Below, piece after piece: positions 44,024-50,174 of a stretch of 50,174 nucleotides of DNA. Each line of letters opens with the position of its first letter. The first letter of the stretch is position 1. Source of the DNA: an uncultured Erythrobacter sp. (GTDB lineage Bacteria > Pseudomonadota > Alphaproteobacteria > Sphingomonadales > Sphingomonadaceae); contig CALCCG010000189.1 in NCBI GenBank assembly GCA_937899785.1, positions 1 through 50,174 of the forward strand, written 5' to 3'. Made by a program: the position numbers and the translations under genes. The notes under the pieces were generated by a model. That model did not search any database. It saw only the letters and a program-made list of their open reading frames with translations, and was not told the origin of the DNA.

Positions 44024-44662
44024 ATGGGTTACGCAAAGCCGACCGACAATCTTCGGCACACTCTGCGCGGCGCGACGGCGAGCGCGCACGATCTGCTTGA
44101 TGGCACCATGCGCGCGGCTGCGGGATGGGCCAGTCGGGACGATTACGCGCGCTTTCTAAGCCTCCAATACGCCGCGCGATTGCCGGTTGAGGCGTGGCTG
44201 GCGGACAACGCGCCCGCCGACCTCAACCCACCCGCTCAAGCCTCGCTGATTGCCCAAGACCTTGTCGAACTGGGTGAGCCGGTTCCGGCGAGTGCGTCGC
44301 CATTTGACCTCCCAGTACCCGCTGCCGAAGCGGCTGAGGTGACCCGGGCAGAGGCCTTGGGCGCGGCGTGGGTGCTGGCTGGGTCCTCCCTTGGCAACCG
44401 CGCGATTCTGGCCGAAGTGCGCCGCGCGGCCGAGCAGAACGCGCAACCCCTTTGGCCGACGCGGTTTCTCAGCGATGCGGCCATGCTCGACTTCTGGAAA
44501 GGGCTGCGGACCCAGCTCGAAGGCAGCGCAGATATCGAAGACGTTGAGCGGGCCACCTGCGCCGCGGCCGCCGTCTTTGAGCACTTCATTGCGCACGCAC
44601 AAGCATCGCCGGATGGTTCGGGAGGGGTCCCCGAAGCGGCGCAAACACACAGGGCCCCATGA
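44024..44662 (+). CDS. bphO: Biliverdin-producing heme oxygenase
   Basis: The enzyme opens heme to biliverdin, the chromophore of the following phytochrome. The 212-aa protein has RHTLRGATASAHDLLDGTM with His22 as the proximal heme ligand, and GAAWVLAGSSLGNRAIL, matching the glycine-rich distal helix of heme oxygenases. The ATG at 44024 is taken; a GTG at 44009 is possible. Its stop overlaps the bphP start (ATGA), so chromophore synthesis and apoprotein are translationally coupled. Confidence 0.9.
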   Translation: MGYAKPTDNLRHTLRGATASAHDLLDGTMRAAAGWASRDDYARFLSLQYAARLPVEAWLADNAPADLNPPAQASLIAQDLVELGEPVPASASPFDLPVPAAEAAEVTRAEALGAAWVLAGSSLGNRAILAEVRRAAEQNAQPLWPTRFLSDAAMLDFWKGLRTQLEGSADIEDVERATCAAAAVFEHFIAHAQASPDGSGGVPEAAQTHRAP

Positions 44663-47271
44663 ACCGCATTCCCACGCCGGATGAACTCACGCAATGCGAC
44701 CGCGAACCGATCCACCAGATCGCCGCTGTCCAGCCCTTTGGCGGCCTGATCAAGGTCAACAGCGATTGGAGTATCGGCCATCGCTCGGCCAATTGCGCCA
44801 GGCTGTTGGGCATCAAAGACGCGCTGGTCATCGGCGCCAACCTTGCAAGCGTGTTCCGCCCCGAAGCCATGCAATCCCTGCGCTCGTCGCTGGTCCGGTT
44901 GGCCAGCGGGGCAGAGCTTGACCGACTCTTTGGAGTTGAGCTTGTCGAAGGCGGCGGATTGTTCGATTGCGCCATCCATGCGGTGGGACAGCGTGTTATC
45001 CTTGAATTTGAGCCGCATGACGAACGCGAGTTCGTCAACCATATCGCGCTGATCAGTCCTATCGTTGCGCAGCTTGAATCGGTTACCGACATCGGGACGC
45101 TGTGCACCAAAGCCGCAAGCCTGGTCCGCCAGACGCTCGGCTACGACCGGGTCATGGTGTACAAGTTCCACGATGATGAGAGCGGCGAAGTCGTCGCGGA
45201 AGACGCGCGAAGCGATCTCGAGCCTTATCTCGGACTGCGCTACCCGCGCGGAGATATCCCGCAACAGGCGCGCGAGCTGCTGATCCGCAACCGGGTGCGC
45301 GTAATCGCCGATGTTGAGGCGCCAAGCGCTGCAATCGAACCGGGGGTAGCGTTCGGCAACCGCCCGCTCGATATGTCGATGAGTGTGCTGCGGGCGCATT
45401 CGACGATGCATCTTCGATATCTGCGCAATATGGGCGCACGAGCGACGCTGACCGTCTCAATCCTGCGGCAGGGCAAATTATGGGGGCTGATCTCGTGTCA
45501 CCATATGGAGCCGCGTCTCCCGTCCTTCTCGCTTCGCACGGTGGCTGAGACATTGGGGCAGATGCTCTCGCTAATACTCGACAGGATCCTGATCAACCGA
45601 TCCGAACGGTTGCGCTCGCGCGGGGGCGATGTGCACAATCAGTTGATGGTCAACCTGGCGCAAGGCGCGCCACTTGGCGACAACGTGGCAATGGTGGGCG
45701 AAATGCTCGACGGGTTGATTGCGCATGATGGCCTGACTGTGCATCTGGGCGGACAATTCAACCGCTGCGGATCCGCCCCAAGCGAAGAGGACTACAAGGC
45801 GATTGCGGCCACTTTTGGTGCCTCACCCATCGACCGCGCCTTCGGGACCGCCAATCTCGCGCACCAATTGCCACAAGCGTCCGCATTCAAAGAGCGCGCC
45901 GCAGGTGCCTTGATGATCCCGATATCGCGCTCTCCGGAGGATTTTCTGGTTCTTTGGCGCAAACCCTTGTCGCGAACCGTCCGGTGGGCAGGCGATCCGG
46001 CAAAGGCCAAAGCGGTGGATCCTGAGGACCGGCTCCAGCCGCGGGCAAGCTTTGCCGCGTGGGAGGAGGCGCTCGAAGGACAGAGCGAGGCGTGGAGCGA
46101 AGATGACCTGCACATCGCCGATGGCCTGCGCGTCACGCTGCTTGAAGTGATTATGCGGATGTCGGAGGAGGTGGCGCGCGAACGTAACCGCGCGCGCGAG
46201 CAGCAGGAGTTGCTGATTGCGGAGCTCAATCACCGGGTGCGCAACATACTCAACCTCATCCGCAGTCTGGTTGCGCAATCGCGGCACGACGCCATTGACG
46301 TTGAGAGTTTCGCCACGATTATCGGAGGGCGTATCACCGCGCTCGCCTGTGCGCACGACAACATCACGCAGGAAAACTGGGCGCCCGCGCCTTTGGCCAA
46401 ACTGTTCGAGACGGAGATCGAGGCCTATCTTACAGAGCAGCTCGATCGCTTCTCACTAACCGGCGAGCGGGTCCTGATTGCGCCCGAAGCCTACACTGTC
46501 CTGGCTCTTGTGGTGCACGAATTGATGACAAACTCGGCTAAGTACGGAAGCTTGTGCGACCGGTCTGGCACGGTGCGAGTGGACGTGGGCCGCAACGCGC
46601 GCGGCGACCTTACCATTGCTTGGCGCGAACGCGGTGGACCACCCGTCCAGCCGCCGACGCGGCGTGGTTTCGGATCCACGATCATTGAACGTTCGATCCC
46701 ATTTGAGCTCAAAGGAGAGGCGCATGTGCGTTTCCACCTGACTGGGCTTGAAGCGGATTTTGTTGTCCCCGGCCGGTTTGTCTCGCGCGATACAAGCGCG
46801 GTTGTCCCAGGCGCTGGCGCGGCGGAAATCGCACAGCCACGGCCAAACGAAGTCCGGGATGGGGTGTCCGGACAAGCGAACCTCACCCACATGCTTGTCG
46901 TCGAAGACAGCATGATCATCGCCGTTGATGTTGAGGAGAATCTGCGGCGGCTGGGCGTGGCGTCGATTGATGTCGCCAGCAGCGTTTCCGGGGCGCTGAA
47001 GGCGATTGAGATGCAAGCGCCCGATCTTGCCATGGTCGATTTCAACCTTGGGGCCGAATCAAGCGAACCGGTTATCAAGGAGCTCGCCGACAGGGGCATC
47101 CCGTTTGTTCTGGCGACCGGCTACGGAGAGTTGGGCGAAAAACTGGGCGAATTCGGCGCAATGGGGCTGCTGCGCAAACCGTATGGACGCGCTGAGATTG
47201 AGAATGTTCTCAACGCCCATAAAGCGATGCTTGAGGCCAATATGGCTATAAGCGCCAGAGCCTCAGCGTGA
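44659..47271 (+). CDS. bphP: Bacteriophytochrome with HWE histidine kinase and C-terminal receiver domain, 870 aa
   Basis: A red/far-red light sensor. The biliverdin-binding Cys is Cys13 in ELTQCDREPIHQI, followed by a PAS domain, a GAF domain with YPRGDIPQQAR (Asp199) and His251 in MHLRYLRNMG, and a PHY domain whose tongue has PRASF at 461-465. The kinase has NHRVRNILNLIRS (His525), HELMTNSAKYG and W-x-E at 655-657 with GFGSTIIE, marking the HWE family. A receiver domain follows with phospho-acceptor Asp794 (AMVDFNLG) and an RKPYG ending. The GAF motif has Gly where most have Ser (SDIP). The output partner is not adjacent. Confidence 0.95.
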   Translation: MNRIPTPDELTQCDREPIHQIAAVQPFGGLIKVNSDWSIGHRSANCARLLGIKDALVIGANLASVFRPEAMQSLRSSLVRLASGAELDRLFGVELVEGGGLFDCAIHAVGQRVILEFEPHDEREFVNHIALISPIVAQLESVTDIGTLCTKAASLVRQTLGYDRVMVYKFHDDESGEVVAEDARSDLEPYLGLRYPRGDIPQQARELLIRNRVRVIADVEAPSAAIEPGVAFGNRPLDMSMSVLRAHSTMHLRYLRNMGARATLTVSILRQGKLWGLISCHHMEPRLPSFSLRTVAETLGQMLSLILDRILINRSERLRSRGGDVHNQLMVNLAQGAPLGDNVAMVGEMLDGLIAHDGLTVHLGGQFNRCGSAPSEEDYKAIAATFGASPIDRAFGTANLAHQLPQASAFKERAAGALMIPISRSPEDFLVLWRKPLSRTVRWAGDPAKAKAVDPEDRLQPRASFAAWEEALEGQSEAWSEDDLHIADGLRVTLLEVIMRMSEEVARERNRAREQQELLIAELNHRVRNILNLIRSLVAQSRHDAIDVESFATIIGGRITALACAHDNITQENWAPAPLAKLFETEIEAYLTEQLDRFSLTGERVLIAPEAYTVLALVVHELMTNSAKYGSLCDRSGTVRVDVGRNARGDLTIAWRERGGPPVQPPTRRGFGSTIIERSIPFELKGEAHVRFHLTGLEADFVVPGRFVSRDTSAVVPGAGAAEIAQPRPNEVRDGVSGQANLTHMLVVEDSMIIAVDVEENLRRLGVASIDVASSVSGALKAIEMQAPDLAMVDFNLGAESSEPVIKELADRGIPFVLATGYGELGEKLGEFGAMGLLRKPYGRAEIENVLNAHKAMLEANMAISARASA

Positions 47272-48090
47272 CCGCGTCAGAAGCGAAACGCCCGCTTGGC
47301 CAAAGTCGATCATGTCGAGCGAGGACGCGTAAAGGCACTCCCCGGGGCTGGCGACCTCACCGCTCGGCTTGAGCGTCAGGGTTCCCGAGAGCGGAAGGGC
47401 CAGCAGACCTTCGGTGTAGCTCGCGCGAACGGCTGCGTCCGGCGCCCCTTCGACGCGGTCCAAACGGAAACGCTTGCTTTCAACAAGCGTCGACCCGCGC
47501 TCAGCGATGGTGCTGCGATGCTCGAGCGCGTAGGGCGACCCATCCGCCACCGCCATCGCGCGCTCCAAATGCAACTCGCGCGGGCGGCCGTAGTCGTAGA
47601 GACGGAAGGTTGTGTCGCTGTTTTGCTGCACTTCGACGAGGACAAGGCCAGGCCCGATGGCGTGGACAGTGCCCGCGGGAAGGTAATAGATGTCGCCGGG
47701 TGAAACGGGATGCCAGGTAAGAAGGTCTTCAATCGAACCATCGCGCGCTGCGGCTTCGATCCTTTCAGGGGTCACCGCTTCGTTGAAACCGATGGCCAGG
47801 CTTGCGCCCGGATCAGCGGCAAGGACGAGCCAGCACTCTTCTTTGCCCGCTTCGCCCGCAAGCGCGCTGGCATCAGAAGGGTGGACCTGAACCGAGAGTT
47901 TTTCGCTCGTAAACAGATACTTGACGAGCAACTGTGCCATTTCGGGCGGCGGCTCGAACCAGATTTCGCCAATGCGGGCGTCCTGAGGCGCGGCGAAAGG
48001 TTCGGGTAACGTCTCACGGCCCCAGACCTTTTCAACCATCCGGGTCGGCAGGACGCGCGCGTCGCCTTGGATGGTCGCGCCGTCTTTCAT
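47263..48090 (-). CDS. manA: Class I mannose-6-phosphate isomerase, 275 aa
   Basis: Interconverts fructose-6-phosphate and mannose-6-phosphate. Zinc-site motifs are visible: KLSVQVHPSD, GKEECWLVLAADP and YYLPAGTVHAIGPG, then a short C-terminal domain. It is shorter than E. coli ManA (about 390 aa) and belongs to the compact class I group. The ATG at 48090 overlaps the stop of the guanylyltransferase gene (ATGA). The end overlaps the convergent bphP gene by 9 bp. Confidence 0.9.
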   Translation of the reverse strand: MKDGATIQGDARVLPTRMVEKVWGRETLPEPFAAPQDARIGEIWFEPPPEMAQLLVKYLFTSEKLSVQVHPSDASALAGEAGKEECWLVLAADPGASLAIGFNEAVTPERIEAAARDGSIEDLLTWHPVSPGDIYYLPAGTVHAIGPGLVLVEVQQNSDTTFRLYDYGRPRELHLERAMAVADGSPYALEHRSTIAERGSTLVESKRFRLDRVEGAPDAAVRASYTEGLLALPLSGTLTLKPSGEVASPGECLYASSLDMIDFGQAGVSLLTRSR

Positions 48091-49160
48091 TGGTTGCTTG
48101 CCCCCGGAAGTTTGCCAACACGCTGGGCTCCCTCGCGTGTTGTCACAAGCACTTCGTTTCCTGACACAACGATGCACACATCCTCGACACCGACCGCTGA
48201 AACGCGCGGCCCGTCGCTGATCGCAAGAACGTTGCGACACGCATCAAAATCGACCGAACCGCGTTGGATATTGCCCTTGCCGCCGCTCGACTGGCCGTCC
48301 GACGACGCCGATTCCTGAGCAAGCGCGTCGTGCAGAGCGGCCCAATTACCGATATCCGACCAGCCCATATCGACCGGGACCATCGCGGCTCGCTTGGTGT
48401 TTTCCATTACGGCGTAATCGATTGAATCGCCTTCAATCTCCTCAAACGCCCCCGCGTCGGGGTAGAATCGCGATCCTTGCAAGCGACCAGCCGCGACCGA
48501 CACAGCCACCGCCTGCGCCATAGACGGGCGGTGCGTGTCAAGCTCGCCCAGCAGAGCTCCCGAGCGAAACGCAAAGATCCCGCCGTTCCAGCTGTACTCG
48601 CCGCTGGCGAGATAAGCCTGAGCGGTCTCGAGGTCCGGCTTTTCGACGAACTGCGCGATCTGGAATCCGCCAGGAAGCGGGTTGCCGCGATGGAGATAGC
48701 CATAGCCGGTCTCCGGTCGTTCAGGGGCGATACCAAAAGAGACCAGCCAGTCTTCTCGCGCCAAGTCGGCCGCCGCGAGCGCCGCGTTGCGGAACGCGGC
48801 CTCATCAGCGATGTGGTGATCGCTCGGGCACACCAACATGATGGCATCGGAGGGCAATTGCGCGGCGGCCAGGGCAATTGCGGGCGCGGTGTTCTTGCCC
48901 TTGGGCTCCACGATCAAGCGATAGCTCTCCACGCCGGCCAATTGCTCTTCGATAATATCGCAATGCGCCTCACCGGCCACCACAATCGGGGCCGCAAATC
49001 GATCATCACCGGAGACGCGGCCCACCGCCTGCTCAAACAAGGTTTGCTCACCGATAAGAGGGAGGAAGGGCTTGGGCTTGATCTTGCGGCTTACCGGCCA
49101 CAGGCGGGTTCCGCTGCCACCGCACAAGATGACGGGATGAATCGGCGCTGCGCTCGTCAT
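48087..49160 (-). CDS. manC: Mannose-1-phosphate guanylyltransferase, 357 aa
   Basis: Makes GDP-mannose from mannose-1-phosphate and GTP, a precursor of exopolysaccharide or LPS sugars. The nucleotidyltransferase signature ILCGGSGTRLWPVSR is near the N terminus (MTSAAPIHPV start at 49160), followed by KPFLPLIGEQTLFEQ and the VEKPDLETAQAYL region. The isomerase half of bifunctional ManC proteins is missing and is supplied by the adjacent manA-like gene. The phosphomannomutase needed between them is not in the window. Confidence 0.94.
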   Translation of the reverse strand: MTSAAPIHPVILCGGSGTRLWPVSRKIKPKPFLPLIGEQTLFEQAVGRVSGDDRFAAPIVVAGEAHCDIIEEQLAGVESYRLIVEPKGKNTAPAIALAAAQLPSDAIMLVCPSDHHIADEAAFRNAALAAADLAREDWLVSFGIAPERPETGYGYLHRGNPLPGGFQIAQFVEKPDLETAQAYLASGEYSWNGGIFAFRSGALLGELDTHRPSMAQAVAVSVAAGRLQGSRFYPDAGAFEEIEGDSIDYAVMENTKRAAMVPVDMGWSDIGNWAALHDALAQESASSDGQSSGGKGNIQRGSVDFDACRNVLAISDGPRVSAVGVEDVCIVVSGNEVLVTTREGAQRVGKLPGASNQ

Positions 49161-49249
49161 AACGCGCAGGCTATAGCAGGGCCGGATGCCGATGCCAGCG
49201 CCGCTTAGTGTATCAGCTATCGCCGCAATCCGTCGCTGTTGGCGGACCT

Positions 49250-49858
49250 TCAGAACCAGCGCTGACGCCAATAGAAGGGAGCGTCGACCGGATTTCCGTT
49301 CGGGTCGCGAGCCGGGCGGAAGCCCAAACGGTCAACCACCAACTGGCAGGTGATACGATCAGCTTGGGCATCCGGGCTGGCGCGGTAAATCGAGCAATCG
49401 CGCGCGCGGCCATCGGGCCCGACGATCACGCGCACGATCACGTGCGTTCCACGCCGCGCCTCGCGCCCTCCAGGCGGGGTAGGGTAGTCGCGCGCGTTGT
49501 CGATGGCGCCGGAGATATGTTCGGGTCGGGTCACCGCTATCCCACCAGGACCCGATCCGGCCAGCCCGCTTCCCGTCCCCAATCCGTTACCCGACGCGCC
49601 GGTGCCTTTCCCAGCCGCCCGCGCACCCGACAGCGACGCCTCTCCCGTGGATGCCGCTTGTGGGAGCGAGTCGGGCTTGGGCAACGGCAAAGCGACCTGA
49701 GGCGCGCTTTCAGGCGCAGCCACCGCCGGCTCAGCCGGCGCCCCTTGCTCGCCTTGCTCGGGTTCGGAGCGATTTTCCAGCGGGGGCGGAGCGGGGTCTG
49801 CTTCGGTCGGCGCGATAGTGAACGCCGCCATCACTTCGCCTTCGACCGAGCGCGCCAT
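49250..49858 (-). CDS. TonB-like energy transducer, N terminus apparently disrupted
   Basis: The C-terminal TonB domain is present: HVIVRVIVGPDGRARDCSIY and RLGFRPARDPNGNPVDAPFY. Before it lies a Pro/Gly-rich linker with PAPPPLENRSEPEQGE, as in TonB proteins that span the periplasm. The listed start at 49858 lacks a ribosome-binding site and leaves out the membrane anchor. In frame upstream there is an anchor-like stretch (VRLVLLHSGALYVLAYALVT), but no ATG, GTG or TTG occurs before the in-frame stop at 50012-50014. An ATG at 49947 is one frame off. A single-base loss near 49940 would explain this. Confidence 0.7.
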   Translation of the reverse strand: MARSVEGEVMAAFTIAPTEADPAPPPLENRSEPEQGEQGAPAEPAVAAPESAPQVALPLPKPDSLPQAASTGEASLSGARAAGKGTGASGNGLGTGSGLAGSGPGGIAVTRPEHISGAIDNARDYPTPPGGREARRGTHVIVRVIVGPDGRARDCSIYRASPDAQADRITCQLVVDRLGFRPARDPNGNPVDAPFYWRQRWF

Positions 49859-49978
49859 ATCGGTAACCAGAGCGTAAGCCAGGACATAAAGCGCCCCCGA
49901 GTGAAGCAGTACGAGCCGGACGCGATTGCCCTCACCGTCTTTACCATCCTGTTTATAGCCGAGACTAAGGATTAAGCG

Positions 49979-50174
49979 ATGGAGCGCACCATCAAGTCTG
50001 CGGACAGGCGGTTAGCCGATACGGGCGATCGCGCCCGCGCTCCGGGCGCGGCGCGCTCTACAGACGCGTTCTCGCCAGCCGATTGGGCGCCCGCTCCCTT
50101 TGCAGAGCAGAACGATAGCCAGGTTTTCCGCAAGGCCAATCCGAACGCACCGATCGTAGCTCTGGGACCTCCCG
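49979..50174 (+). CDS. Unknown protein, 5' part only
   Basis: Sixty-five codons from the ATG at 49979, with AAGGA eight bases upstream, to the window end without a stop. It begins MERTIKSADRRLADTGDRAR and continues through FSPADWAPAPFAEQNDSQVF. No domain is recognisable in this low-complexity N terminus. It diverges from the TonB-like gene; the two 5' ends are only about 30 bp apart. Confidence 0.55.
   Translation, partial: MERTIKSADRRLADTGDRARAPGAARSTDAFSPADWAPAPFAEQNDSQVFRKANPNAPIVALGPP

Noticed and set aside
44236-45411. 391-codon open frame on the minus strand across bphO and bphP
   Set aside because: Antisense to two well-supported genes; no domain or ribosome-binding site.
1-50174. 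CRISPR arrays, insertion sequences, prophage, rRNA genes, restriction or toxin-antitoxin systems
   Set aside because: None of the expected repeats, transposase or integrase motifs, or rRNA sequence was seen when reading both strands by eye; short or degenerate elements could still be missed.

Overview
The window looks like a chromosomal segment of a free-living, high-GC alphaproteobacterium of the order Sphingomonadales, most like the Erythrobacteraceae. This is an inference from gene content: two TonB-dependent receptors, MerC-like and DUF2155 proteins, an NDUFA12 homologue, a biliverdin-binding phytochrome with an HWE-type kinase, a stand-alone fatty acyl-AMP ligase, and alphaproteobacterial translation genes (tRNA-Trp, secE, nusG, rplKA). 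I see no insertion sequence, prophage, integrase, rRNA or CRISPR array.

Region 1 (1-18.8 kb) is catabolic. It starts with a truncated VirS/AraC-type regulator divergent from a PF10118 ferritin-like 'metal-dependent hydrolase'. Next come a MerC-like protein, a patatin lipoprotein, a PCMH-type FAD oxidoreductase, a VOC protein with 4-hydroxyphenylpyruvate dioxygenase, a thiolase and an overlapping thiolase-like protein. Divergent from these is an enoyl-CoA hydratase/acyl-CoA dehydrogenase pair closed by a strong two-way terminator. Two TonB-dependent receptors and a Baeyer-Villiger-type flavin monooxygenase follow. Together they suggest uptake, oxygenation and beta-oxidation of a lipidic or cyclic ketone-like substrate, whose identity cannot be read from sequence.

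Region 2 (18.8-22 kb) holds a MoCF-domain protein and a polysaccharide deacetylase/FemAB-like acetyltransferase pair. Region 3 (22-34.2 kb) contains the pieces of the tRNA-Trp/secE/nusG/rplK/rplA neighbourhood, separated by PspA, an ABA4-like/7-TM pair, an alanine symporter, a TPMT-type methyltransferase, two tiny related proteins, and an S41 peptidase with a membrane-anchored AraC regulator. secE and rplK both have candidate promoters with the same TTGCAA -35 element.

Region 4 (34.2-41.4 kb) is mostly housekeeping: aat, DUF2155, NDUFA12, a DUF2306-like membrane protein, DUF192, recX, a fatty acyl-AMP ligase and a DUF389 membrane protein. Region 5 (41.5-47.3 kb) is one co-directional run: TelA-like, XpaC-like, PHA-granule-region protein, then bphO-bphP, which is preceded by a TGT-N12-ACA dyad matching the PpsR/CrtJ operator consensus. 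Region 6 (47.3 kb-end) has an overlapping mannose-6-phosphate isomerase/mannose-1-phosphate guanylyltransferase pair, a TonB-like gene with no usable start codon in frame, and the first 65 codons of an unknown gene that runs off the end.
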